From Acidobacteriota bacterium (GTDB lineage: Bacteria; Acidobacteriota; Terriglobia; Bryobacterales; Bryobacteraceae): a stretch of 64,000 nt of DNA. The position numbers and the translations under genes are program-made. Location: contig JACPNQ010000025.1 of the NCBI GenBank assembly GCA_016185425.1, forward strand, positions 1-64,000, given 5' to 3'. Positions 28,988-36,328 of the stretch are shown here, piece by piece. Each line of letters begins with the position of its first letter. Within the stretch, counting starts at the first letter, position 1. The notes under the pieces were generated by a model, which did no database searches, had not been told where the DNA came from, and worked only from the letters and a program-made list of their open reading frames with translations.

Positions 28988-29820
28988 CGCCAGCTCTTCT
29001 GCGGACGTAAGGGATCGATAATCCGCTCCTCGCATACGGGGAAAACGTAATGCCCGGGCTCGTTGCTGCCAAGCGCCTGGGCGCGTCCCAGCAAGCGAGC
29101 TAACGCGGCCATTGCATCGCCGTTGAGCGGGATGGTCCGATGGCCGGCTGCGGTCTTGCTGCGCCGGATCGTCGCGATTCGTCCGAAGAGATCGACGTCT
29201 TGCCAGCGAAGATTCTTTATCTCAACGCCACGGCACGTCGTCGAAACCGCGAGTACCGCCGCGCAATGCGCTACCAACCATTCCGGTCGGCTCGCCGCAG
29301 TCTCAAACAGCTTTCGCTTAAGATCGGCCGGAAGAACCTTGGCCACGGTGCCGTGCTGTTCGGGGAGGGCCTTTACGTCTTCGGAAATAGCATTCCAGAC
29401 TTTGGCTCGTTTCAGCATGCGACGGAGGATGCCGGGTTCCATGTTGACGGTCCGGCCTGAGACGCCAGCGTCCAGTCGCGTCTTCTGATAATCAGAAAGG
29501 TCCTCCGCCTTGAACCGAAGTAACGGCTTCTCGCCAAACTGTTTCACAAGAGGCCCGAGGCGCTCCTTTTCGAACTGCATGGTCCGCTCTGAGACATGCG
29601 GCTCGCGTTCTTCCAGGTAGACTTTTACGGCTTCGTGAAACGGCTTGCGCGCAAATTCGCGCCCCATCTTCGAAGCATTCTTGCCCTGCTTGATTTCGGC
29701 AATGCGATTCTTTTCAAGCTCTTTCGCTTGCCGCTTATCGGTTGTATTCAGCGCCTCGCGATAACGAACGCCGTGGATCGTTACGTCGAGGTGCCAGTGG
29801 CCAGTGCGTTTGTAAATCAT
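28988..29820 (-). pseudogene. Tyrosine integrase, N-terminal and central fragment
   Basis: Starts at the ATG at 29820 behind AAAGGAGCAGC and overlaps the excisionase stop by ATGA. It contains an arm-binding-like N-terminus (MIYKRTGHWHLDVTIHG), the SAM-like core-binding domain (about 60-150) and the first half of the catalytic domain: Arg in TTCRGVEIKNLRW (about 197) and Lys in RRSKTAAGHR (about 222). It breaks off at QKSWR, where the insertion sits, then reads 27 foreign codons before a stop. All remaining catalytic residues are in the fragment at 27975-28359. Confidence 0.92.
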
Positions 29821-30071
29821 GCTGCTCCTTTCTCGGCGGGATTCCTCTCCGGCTTGACGATCAGCTTGCCGCACCACTGGTCATGGCCGCAAACCGCGCC
29901 GCCGGTTGGGAGCGCGGCCACCCACGAGTCGAGATCTTCCGGACGATAGCGCACGAGCGAGCCGACCTTGACGAACATCGGCCCGCGTTTCTCCAGGCGC
30001 CAGCGCCGCAGAGTTGCAACGCTGACATTCAGGCGTTTGGATACTTCCTGTTCGGTGAGAAAGCTCTGCAT
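29817..30071 (-). CDS. Excisionase-like HTH (MerR/AlpA type) protein
   Basis: 84 residues from the ATG at 30071, behind an AGAGGTG site. The helix-turn-helix FLTEQEVSKRLNVSVATLRRWR, then GSLVRYRPEDLDSWV, is the HTH_17/AlpA pattern of recombination directionality factors. A C-terminal tail with CGHDQWCGKL is unusual and could bind metal. It is translationally coupled to the integrase (4-nt overlap), and repeat motifs that could be its binding sites lie just upstream at 30186-30284. Confidence 0.85.
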   Translation of the reverse strand: MQSFLTEQEVSKRLNVSVATLRRWRLEKRGPMFVKVGSLVRYRPEDLDSWVAALPTGGAVCGHDQWCGKLIVKPERNPAEKGAA

Positions 30072-30185
30072 AGTTTCACCTCTGAGCAAGAATTGGAGCT
30101 CCACTGCTCGGCGGAGCCCCTAAGTACCTATGTGATTGCCAGAGGTCCTCGGGGACGCTTCCAACGAAAGAGCCTTGATTCGGCC

Positions 30186-30284
30186 GTATCCCAAATGGGA
30201 TACAGCGCCTCGAAAATGGGATGCGGTTGAACTCACTGAGGCAACGAAAGATAACCCCAAAAAACGCGGCGCACGTATCCCATT
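30186..30284. promoter_or_regulatory. GTATCCC repeat cluster upstream of xis/int
   Basis: A dyad GTATCCC-AAAT-GGGATAC (30186-30203) is followed by an AATGGGAT half-site (30215-30222) and a second GTATCCCATT (30275-30284). All lie between the excisionase and DUF4262 genes. They are likely binding sites for a regulator or for the excisionase of the element. Confidence 0.5.
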
Positions 30285-30342
30285 TCCTTTATGTTCCACT
30301 ACCAGCTTTTCGCTGCGGTGGACCCGAGCCGATGGTGTTGTG

Positions 30343-30382
30343 TTGTCGAGAATTGTCGAACGTTGTCGTCGTAAACTGTCGA
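30343..30382. repeat. Phased TTGTCGA direct repeats
   Basis: Four copies of (T/C)TGTCG(A/T), at 30343, 30353, 30363 and 30376. The first three are spaced exactly 10 bp, one helical turn. The array lies just downstream of the DUF4262 stop and could be an integrase arm-site or regulator array. The rest of the 30072-30404 gap shows no gene. Confidence 0.45.
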
Positions 30383-30404
30383 ACGCCGAGCGGTTACTAC
30401 GTCC

Positions 30405-31253
30405 TCACGCCGACTCTTCATCGTGTTTGCGGCGAACCCAAGGCGCGTCGCGCTCCGCGCGCTCGGCATACCAACCCAGCGGCAAATCCGCGAGCTCCTT
30501 AAGGCTGGAGTCTTTGTCGATTAGATGATGGAAACAGGAGATGACCGGTTTATCACCACCGGACATGCTGGTGCCGAGAAACTGCCAAGCGCCATCTTCG
30601 ATGTCGTGAGAAACGTACGTGATCGGTTCGGCGTCGCTTTGAACAGGCTTCGACAAGAAGACTAATGTGTGTGGAGGATCAGGAAGCATCCAATTGAAGA
30701 GGCTGCTATCCGGATCTGCGGATGCCCAGAAGTCGCGCTCTACGGCCGTCTCTGGCGCATCAGGCTGGAGAAGTGGCTGCCGGAAGTTGCTATCGAAGTC
30801 CGGATGCTCAGGGAAACGATTGTCGCGATCCGGGTATACAGCTTGAAGAACCGGGAACGCGCCCCCGTCGTAATACCAAACCGCCCAACCCATCAGACGT
30901 CGCACCCACTTCGGGTCCACCGGACGGAATTCGCATTCGACCTCGCCCACGATATCGCGGTGTCGTCCTTCAGCAAGATTGATCCCGTTGCGTAACCGGT
31001 CTGCGGCTTCGTTGAGCGAGAAGTGAGCTGTCTCCTCTCGGAGTCCGACGGTAATCACCTCGGGCTGCCCGCAGGTGTCATGGACGCCTAGAGTGTACGA
31101 CCATCCTGGTCCCGCGGAGTTCCGCTTTACCTGAACAACTTCGCACCCGAATGTTTCGACATTGGAAATCGTACGTTCGTCTCGTTCGCTCAAACCACTC
31201 TGACGAAAACGTCGGGTGCGTTCGGTCTCAAATCGTTTGGTATGCTCAGGCAC
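30405..31253 (-). CDS. DUF4262 protein with DUF2185-like C-terminal part
   Basis: 282 residues, soluble. The N-terminal half has the DUF4262 pattern (FGCEVVQVKRNSAGPGWSYT, LGVHDTCGQPEVITVGL). The C-terminal third (SHDIEDGAWQFLG ... PVISCFHHLIDKDSSLKELADLPLGWYAER) resembles DUF2185-type or immunity-like proteins that end with a W-x-A-x-R region. Such domains recur in polymorphic-toxin immunity and defence islands, but no catalytic residues are evident. A lone cargo gene of the tRNA-Val element with its own promoter region. The domain call is moderate and the function unknown. Confidence 0.6.
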   Translation of the reverse strand: MPEHTKRFETERTRRFRQSGLSERDERTISNVETFGCEVVQVKRNSAGPGWSYTLGVHDTCGQPEVITVGLREETAHFSLNEAADRLRNGINLAEGRHRDIVGEVECEFRPVDPKWVRRLMGWAVWYYDGGAFPVLQAVYPDRDNRFPEHPDFDSNFRQPLLQPDAPETAVERDFWASADPDSSLFNWMLPDPPHTLVFLSKPVQSDAEPITYVSHDIEDGAWQFLGTSMSGGDKPVISCFHHLIDKDSSLKELADLPLGWYAERAERDAPWVRRKHDEESA

Positions 31254-31314
31254 TGGCGATCCTCACAAGCGAGATATATATGACACACAGCTTAACCGTT
31301 TTCTCAAAGCAGGC

Positions 31315-31689
31315 TCAACGAGCCGGCAAGTCATACCGAACGCACAGCACGGTGCCGGTCTTCAAAGTAACCTCGATGACCGAATTGACGAGGTCTTTCC
31401 CCTCGACGAATTTGAGCGCGGCCCGAAATAGGGCTTGCTGCAGGTCAGGCACCGCATTTGGCACGATTATGATCAGGCCCGCATGCAACTCCATCTTGCC
31501 GAACAGCCGAATAAAGTCGACCCGGTTGTTTGTGACGAACGTGAATTCACCATGGACGATTCGCTCAGCCAATGACCAGTCAGGTTTGCCGCTCAAACCG
31601 AGGTGATTGACGTGCATTGCTTCAAAGCCAGCGTCATGAGCGACTCCAACCAGCGACTCATGCAGGCATTCGTCAATGAGAAACCTCAT
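31315..31689 (-). CDS. DUF5615 PIN-like protein (toxin)
   Basis: 124 residues. The N-terminal MRFLIDECLHESLV carries the PIN-like first acidic residue; later GEFTFVTNNRVDFIRLFG supplies the T-x-N-x-x-D-F motif. This is the DUF5615 (Mut7-C-like PIN) family, usually paired with a DUF433 antitoxin. It overlaps the antitoxin stop by 4 nt (ATGA). It presumably cleaves RNA when freed from the antitoxin. As part of an integrated element it may act as an addiction module. Confidence 0.8.
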   Translation of the reverse strand: MRFLIDECLHESLVGVAHDAGFEAMHVNHLGLSGKPDWSLAERIVHGEFTFVTNNRVDFIRLFGKMELHAGLIIIVPNAVPDLQQALFRAALKFVEGKDLVNSVIEVTLKTGTVLCVRYDLPAR

Positions 31690-32303
31690 GCATCCTTGAG
31701 CAGAGAGCTCAGTGCAAAGGATCTCCTGCCGCGCGCCTTTTTCCCCTGCCAGGGACGGCGGCTGGGGCGTCCCCGCCGTGGGAACGCACGCACGTAGAGA
31801 GGCGCCATGGCGATCTTTTCGTTGCTCAGCGTTGGATAGCCCTCAAGAATCTCCTCCGCTGTTGCGCCCTGGGCGAGCATGTCGGCAACCAAGTCCACGG
31901 GAATCCGCGTGCCTCGGAAGACTGGCGTTCCGCGCATGATCTCTGGATCGCTGACTACCATCTCTTCGATATGGGCGAGCTGCTTCAACTGGCCCTCGAC
32001 CTTGCGGCGCGCGGCCTTGAATTCAACGAACAGAACTGTCCCGTTTCCAATGGCCATCAAGTCCACCTTCGGAGAGCGTTGAATCGAATCCGCGATTTCT
32101 CGCCGGGCTCCAACAGGCAACAGCCGCAGGCCTTCCGCCTCGAGTTGCAGGTAGATCAACTGTTCCTTTGTGAGCAGCCGGCGGAGGCTTCCGCCTGATC
32201 GCGCAGACCGGGGACGTATCAGTCGACTGTCGATTGCTTTGTGAACCGCCGCCAGTGGCAAACCTGTAATCGCGGCGGCCTGGGCAGGTGTGTAGCCATC
32301 CAT
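31686..32303 (-). CDS. DUF433-containing antitoxin
   Basis: 205 residues. The N-terminal part is a MerR-like HTH region (MDGYTPAQAAAITGLPLAAV). DUF433 follows at about 110-165, with the signature RGTPVFRGTRIPVDLVADML, the AEEILEGYPTLS segment and helix. The C-terminus is very basic (RRGRPSRRPWQGKKARGRR) and could contact DNA or RNA. Gene order antitoxin-then-toxin with a 4-nt overlap to DUF5615 matches known DUF433/DUF5615 modules. Probably represses its own promoter. Confidence 0.82.
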   Translation of the reverse strand: MDGYTPAQAAAITGLPLAAVHKAIDSRLIRPRSARSGGSLRRLLTKEQLIYLQLEAEGLRLLPVGARREIADSIQRSPKVDLMAIGNGTVLFVEFKAARRKVEGQLKQLAHIEEMVVSDPEIMRGTPVFRGTRIPVDLVADMLAQGATAEEILEGYPTLSNEKIAMAPLYVRAFPRRGRPSRRPWQGKKARGRRSFALSSLLKDA

Positions 32304-32332
32304 GCTCTAATTCTACTCCACACGGAGAAGAA

Positions 32333-32494
32333 TTACTCGGCGCGCGGTGTTATCTGTTTCGGAGTGGCTCGCGATGAGCGCCGCTTCGGCGTCAGCCGCT
32401 CGAGTTCGATCTCGCCGCGATGGTGCGCGAGGACCAGCTTCATCGCCTTCACGAGGTCCTGCCCAAAGCTCGACTTTTTCGAAGGGGACGGCAT
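32333..32494 (-). pseudogene. Fragment of a HigA/NadS-type antitoxin
   Basis: A 53-codon frame whose FGQDLVKAMKLVLAHHRGEI, then ELERL, matches the N-terminus of NadS/HigA-like antitoxins, in which an Xre helix-turn-helix should follow. Here the frame runs into a basic tail (TPKRRSSRATPKQITPRAE) and stops, so the DNA-binding domain is missing. Probably a truncated relic near the distal end of the tRNA-Val element. About 220 bp between it and the att repeat hold nothing I can assign. Confidence 0.45.
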
Positions 32495-32715
32495 TCCGTT
32501 ACCAGTATGCCGCAATCCGTATGGGAATTTTGTGACGCAGATTGTGACGTAACCCCACTCAGAATCGGCGAAATTGACCGATTTGGCGCCAGTGCTCGCT
32601 GGCGCTCGACGAAGGTCAGCACAGGCGCGAACGCCAGCAAAGCCCCTCAAATTCAAGAGCTTCGCCGGCACTTACGATCATCACCGCTCACCGCCTCACG
32701 CACCACCCGGCCAAT

Positions 32716-33221
32716 TCACGCAGGAGGTCCGGGGTTCGAGTCCCTGCGCGCCCACCACCATCCACTATCGGATGTCGGTTTCGCATTTCTAGCGCGGAAG
32801 TAAGCACGGACGAACAGTTCGCCAGCATCGGCTGGAGCTTGGATAGCGCGACGAGCAGAGCCACGAAGCATATCTCGGCAAGACCGGAGGGCTGGCCAGT
32901 AGACCGCCCGCACCGCGCGTGTGGGAAGATTTGGTTTCCCACGTGAGTCCTCACCGATCCTCACTGGGCTGTTCAACTCCTCGAAACCCTCGATCCATGC
33001 CTCGGGAAAATGCTCGCGCAACGTCGATTCCAGGTGTGCGGTGCGGGCTGAAGCGATCGCGAACTTGCACTCTAGCGTACGCTTCAACTCTTCAAAAATC
33101 TCCGCCGACCAACATGGATGGCAAAACCTGGAGCCCTCGGCCAGTCCCAGAAGCGTGTCGCGAATCGGCGCTTCCGCCAGAACGTTCGCGCGTCGAGGAC
33201 GACGGCCGGAAGCGCCTTCAA
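32716..33221 (-). pseudogene. PIN-domain toxin remnant, frameshifted and truncated
   Basis: After the HTH antitoxin gene a TTG at 33221 begins L-K-A-L-P-A-V-V-L-D-A, the first PIN strand with its Asp. The frame then slips by two bases in a CG run (33187-33192). In the new frame the protein continues NVLAEAPIRDTLLGLAEGSR, then CWSAEIFEELKRTL and FPEAWIEGFEEL, a good PIN body. The second half (the expected DRHVLAAA...VTxNxxDF) is lost and the frame runs into the att repeat. It is likely inactivated by the frameshift and by insertion of the tRNA-Val element. Confidence 0.65.
32717..32757 (+). repeat. Distal att repeat (partial tRNA-Val copy)
   Basis: 41 bp identical to the 3' end of tRNA-Val except one T for C. 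The 5' half of the tRNA is absent, so this is not a gene but the far boundary of the integrated element. Confidence 0.92.
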
Positions 33222-33233
33222 TCCAACTTCCCG

Positions 33234-33602
33234 CTACTCGTACACTGCGTCTTTGGGCAGAATTACGGTGTCGTATGTTTCAGCCTCGACGTCGTCCATG
33301 GCGAGTTGCTTGATGGCTTGGTGGCGGGCCCGGTCCCGTTTCGACTTGTAGTCGAGGAGATCGGCAAGATACACGCGCCGATGGAAACCGACTCTATGGA
33401 AAGCAACTTGGTTCTCTTCGAGAAGGCGAACGAGGAATGGCCGCGAGACGCCCAGGATGTTGACGGCACGCTGCGTGGTCAACTCGCGGTTCTCGGCGAC
33501 AACGGAAACGGCTTTGCCCGCTTCCATGTTTCTCGCGATCCCGGCGAGGAGCGTCCTCACACTTGCGGGAATTTTAACCGGCTCCCCGCCCTTTCCAACC
33601 AA
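33234..33602 (-). CDS. Excisionase-type HTH antitoxin (orphaned)
   Basis: 122 residues. ELTTQRAVNILGVSRPFLVR, followed by LLEENQVAFHRVGFHRRVYL, is the HTH_17 'excisionase family' pattern found in antitoxins that pair with PIN-domain toxins. The C-terminal helix and acidic tail (KQLAMDDVEAETYDTV) would bind the toxin. Its PIN partner immediately downstream is broken, so the antitoxin is orphaned. It lies outside the tRNA-Val element. Confidence 0.72.
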   Translation of the reverse strand: MVGKGGEPVKIPASVRTLLAGIARNMEAGKAVSVVAENRELTTQRAVNILGVSRPFLVRLLEENQVAFHRVGFHRRVYLADLLDYKSKRDRARHQAIKQLAMDDVEAETYDTVILPKDAVYE

Positions 33603-33670
33603 CTTGGCCGCTCCGCGTTGGACTAAGCGCCGCAGGGTACGGAGTTGTCCGGGAGCGACTGAAGATCACC

Positions 33671-34627
33671 TCAACTCAACTGCGGCTGTTTGGGGTCCCT
33701 CTTTATCCACTTAAACGCGGCTACCGAGTTCTTCCAGAAGAATTTCTCCGCTGCCGGCCGGCCCTTTGCATTTACGTATGCTTTGAGAATTTCCAGCGCT
33801 GCCTTGTTCCGGCCGGCGTAGACAATCCGGTCTTCTCCGAATACATCCCAGAACAAATCCAACGCCGGCCTGTAAACCGCCGGATCGGTTGGCAGTGGCG
33901 CATTCGGACGCGAACCAGGCACCCCAGAAACCTTCACGAAGACGTTTCTTTTGCTGAGCGCCCGGAGGTTATCCGAGTACTTCTTCATGACCTGGGGATC
34001 AGCCGGAAGAGGAAGGGCTTGGAGATGACCGAGGATCACACGCAACTCGGGAACCTTGTCGGTGAGCCCTACCGTCGCATCGATCAGTTCGAAGCGCGGA
34101 TTAGCCACCTCCAATGTGAGACCGGTCTGTGCGAACGCTCGCAGATTGGCAATCACATCGGGATGATCAACCACAGCCGCCAGATCCGGCTGGCTCTTCC
34201 AGACATTGCCGTAGCGGATCCCGAGAAACAGCTTGTTGCGGTGGTACCTTTCCAGATACTCGCGGAATTCCGGTTTCGTTGGATCGAGATTGCCGACCAT
34301 GCCGACGATCATCGGCTCATTCTCAATGATCATCAACACCCAAAGATTGTCTTCCACCCAGGGGCTGGCCTCGACTTTGATGCCGCCGACAATACCCAGC
34401 GGAAGTGCCGATTCGCGAAAGTGCCGCGGAAGGAAGGGCGGGGCGTTTGGCGTAAATGGATAGGGAGCGCCCTGAGGACGGGTCTGATCGTAGAGATGGA
34501 AATGCGTGTCGATGATCGGAATAGGATCGGCGTGCGGTTGTGCGGCTGCCGCCGTCGCAGCGGCGGCGGCAAGAAAGCCTCTTCGGCGATACCGGTCAGA
34601 CAACGTGCCGTTGATCATCTCGTCCAT
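33671..34627 (-). CDS. Amidohydrolase_2-family protein, Tat-type leader
   Basis: 318 residues with a twin-arginine-like leader (RYRRRGFLAAAAATAAAA). TIM-barrel amidohydrolase related to 2-pyrone-4,6-dicarboxylate lactonase / fuconolactonase. H42-x-H44 in DTHFHL is present, VILGHL carries the barrel His, but the usual GSDWP active-site Asp motif near the end is replaced by YAGRNKA. The essential Asp may therefore be missing. Last gene of a four-gene operon (6-nt gap to the ankyrin gene). Likely a lactone or ester hydrolase, or a degenerate paralogue. Confidence 0.78.
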   Translation of the reverse strand: MDEMINGTLSDRYRRRGFLAAAAATAAAAQPHADPIPIIDTHFHLYDQTRPQGAPYPFTPNAPPFLPRHFRESALPLGIVGGIKVEASPWVEDNLWVLMIIENEPMIVGMVGNLDPTKPEFREYLERYHRNKLFLGIRYGNVWKSQPDLAAVVDHPDVIANLRAFAQTGLTLEVANPRFELIDATVGLTDKVPELRVILGHLQALPLPADPQVMKKYSDNLRALSKRNVFVKVSGVPGSRPNAPLPTDPAVYRPALDLFWDVFGEDRIVYAGRNKAALEILKAYVNAKGRPAAEKFFWKNSVAAFKWIKRDPKQPQLS

Positions 34628-34633
34628 TCTCCT

Positions 34634-36322
34634 TCAACGCACGTCAACCCGGCTTGCCAGCTTCTTGAGCGTATCCGTGCCCGCGGTCTTGCGCACAATC
34701 TTCTTGAGCTTTTCCGGATCGCCTTCGGCGCCCTGACGCTGGATCGCTTCGCGGTATCGTTCCTGCTTATCGGCAAGATCGAGCGGCGTCTCTCCCATGG
34801 AGTTCCGGGCATCCAACGAGGCACCTTTCGAATGCAGGAATTCCAGCAGTTCAGGCCTGCCTTCAATTGCCGCGAGATGAAGCATCGTCTGGTTCTGGCG
34901 CGCCAAAGTAATCGCTTCGACAGGGTCGGGAATCTTGTCCTGCGGACTCAACGCGGCGCGGACATCCGCTCCTCGCGAAACCAGCTCCTTCACAATGCCC
35001 AGATCGCCAGCCAGTACAGCCACGGAAAAAGGGGTGTGCCCATCCTTGCGCACGAGATTCGGATTGCCGCCGTGATCGGCAAGGATCCGCACCAACTCCA
35101 CGCTGGAGGAACTGGCGGCGACGTGCATCGAGGACGAACCGGGCGGCGCGGGGTTGATTCGAACATCGCCAGCGGGGCCTCCCGTCGGATAGATGGTTTG
35201 CCTGTTCGGATCGGCACCAGCCTCGAGCAACCGGCGCACAAGCGCCAACGTCTCCATCAGCGTGCCCGCCATACCCGATCCATCGTCGGAGCCGAGCGCC
35301 AAAGCAGCCGCGTTCTGTCCGTACGCACCCCTTTGCCGCGTGCCGCCGCGCGCGGCTTTTGCGACCGCCAGCGACGCACCATGGAGCGGTGTGTAGCCTG
35401 CGCCGTCGACAACCTTTACCGACGCTCCGCGGTCCAACAACAATTGCGCCATGCGAACGTCCGGGCTGAAACGTTGGGAACTGCCCGCTGTCGCCGGGGC
35501 GCCTCGCCCTGGAACAAACGTGCCCTTGGGCGGATCCCACTTATAGAGCGCGGCAAGCAGCGGCGTCGTTCCGTCCGCCGCGGTCGAGTTGACGTCGAGC
35601 CCGGCATCCAGCATCATCTGCGCGGACCTCAGGTCGTTCTTCTGTACGGCAAAAAAGAGCGCGTTCAGTCCGCCTTTCTTTGCCGTGTAGTCGCCCTCGT
35701 TATTCCAGGGAATGCCTGTCTTGCCGAGAGTAACCGTGGTCGGCAGATAGATCGTGTATCTTACGTCCCACACCTTTGACACCGCCCGAATATCGGCGCC
35801 GTACTCCATCAGCAGACTCACGGCATCCGGCCGCCCCGCCGCCCACATGAGCGCCGTTTGACCGAACTTCTTTTCACGAGTATTCACAGACGCACCATGA
35901 ACAAGCAACGCCTTCATGATGTCCACCCGCCCCATGCGCGCCGCCGTCATCAGAGGTGTTTCCCCGCTCTCGCGCGCCACGTTCGGATCGGCGCGGTTCC
36001 CAAGAAGCTGAGTGACGATCGCCCCGGAACCATTCCCAATCGCCAGAGCCAGCGGCCCGATACCAAGCTCGTTTGTGAGGTTCGGATCCGCGCCCGCTTT
36101 CAGGAGCATCGCGGCGATGTCGGAATTGGTCCGCATGGCGGCCCATGCCAAAGGAGTGGATCCATCGCTTTCCCGTTCGTTAGGATTCGCGCCCTCCTTC
36201 AGTAGCAACTCCACAGCGCCACGGTCATCATTGCGTACGGCGTCGAGTAACGCCCTGTTATCCCGCCCGAGGGCGAGCGTTCCGTAGTAGATCGCCAGTA
36301 GGCCAGCCAGTGCGCGCCGCAT
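34634..36322 (-). CDS. Exported ankyrin-repeat protein
   Basis: 562 residues: a signal-like N-terminus (ALAGLLAIYYGTLALG), then about 12-14 ankyrin repeats. Clear examples are DGSTPLAWAAMRTNSDIAAM, SGETPLMTAARMGRVDIMKA and QTMLHLAAIEGRPELLEFLH. A non-repeat insertion of about 40 residues lies near 170-210. The repeats form a protein-binding solenoid, probably periplasmic. Spacing of 6 nt on both sides places it in the DUF1592-DUF1552-ankyrin-amidohydrolase operon, so a scaffold role for those exported proteins is plausible but unproven. Confidence 0.88.
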   Translation of the reverse strand: MRRALAGLLAIYYGTLALGRDNRALLDAVRNDDRGAVELLLKEGANPNERESDGSTPLAWAAMRTNSDIAAMLLKAGADPNLTNELGIGPLALAIGNGSGAIVTQLLGNRADPNVARESGETPLMTAARMGRVDIMKALLVHGASVNTREKKFGQTALMWAAGRPDAVSLLMEYGADIRAVSKVWDVRYTIYLPTTVTLGKTGIPWNNEGDYTAKKGGLNALFFAVQKNDLRSAQMMLDAGLDVNSTAADGTTPLLAALYKWDPPKGTFVPGRGAPATAGSSQRFSPDVRMAQLLLDRGASVKVVDGAGYTPLHGASLAVAKAARGGTRQRGAYGQNAAALALGSDDGSGMAGTLMETLALVRRLLEAGADPNRQTIYPTGGPAGDVRINPAPPGSSSMHVAASSSSVELVRILADHGGNPNLVRKDGHTPFSVAVLAGDLGIVKELVSRGADVRAALSPQDKIPDPVEAITLARQNQTMLHLAAIEGRPELLEFLHSKGASLDARNSMGETPLDLADKQERYREAIQRQGAEGDPEKLKKIVRKTAGTDTLKKLASRVDVR

Positions 36323-36328
36323 AGCCCG

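Larger units (their letters stand above)
27861..32757. mobile_element. Small integrative element in tRNA-Val (~4.9 kb)
   Basis: Bounded by 41-bp direct repeats of the tRNA-Val 3' end. From the tRNA outward it carries a tyrosine integrase (broken), an excisionase-like HTH protein, clustered repeats, a DUF4262 protein, a DUF5615/DUF433 toxin-antitoxin pair and a short HigA/NadS-like fragment. No replication, packaging or conjugation gene is recognisable, so it is a minimal or decayed genomic island. With its integrase interrupted by another insertion it should now be immobile. Confidence 0.85.

Noticed and set aside
30343..30382. CRISPR array
   Set aside because: The repeats are 7 bp with 3-6 bp spacing, far too short for CRISPR, and no cas gene is present in the window.
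32717..32757. A second tRNA-Val gene
   Set aside because: Only the 3' 41 nt match; the D arm and 5' acceptor strand are absent, so it is an att duplicate, not a tRNA.
27861..32757. Complete prophage at tRNA-Val
   Set aside because: Only integration and cargo genes are present; there are no capsid, tail, lysis or replication genes between the att repeats.
34019..35779. A 586-codon + strand frame
   Set aside because: Antisense to the amidohydrolase and ankyrin genes; no signal peptide, domain or ribosome-binding site supports it.
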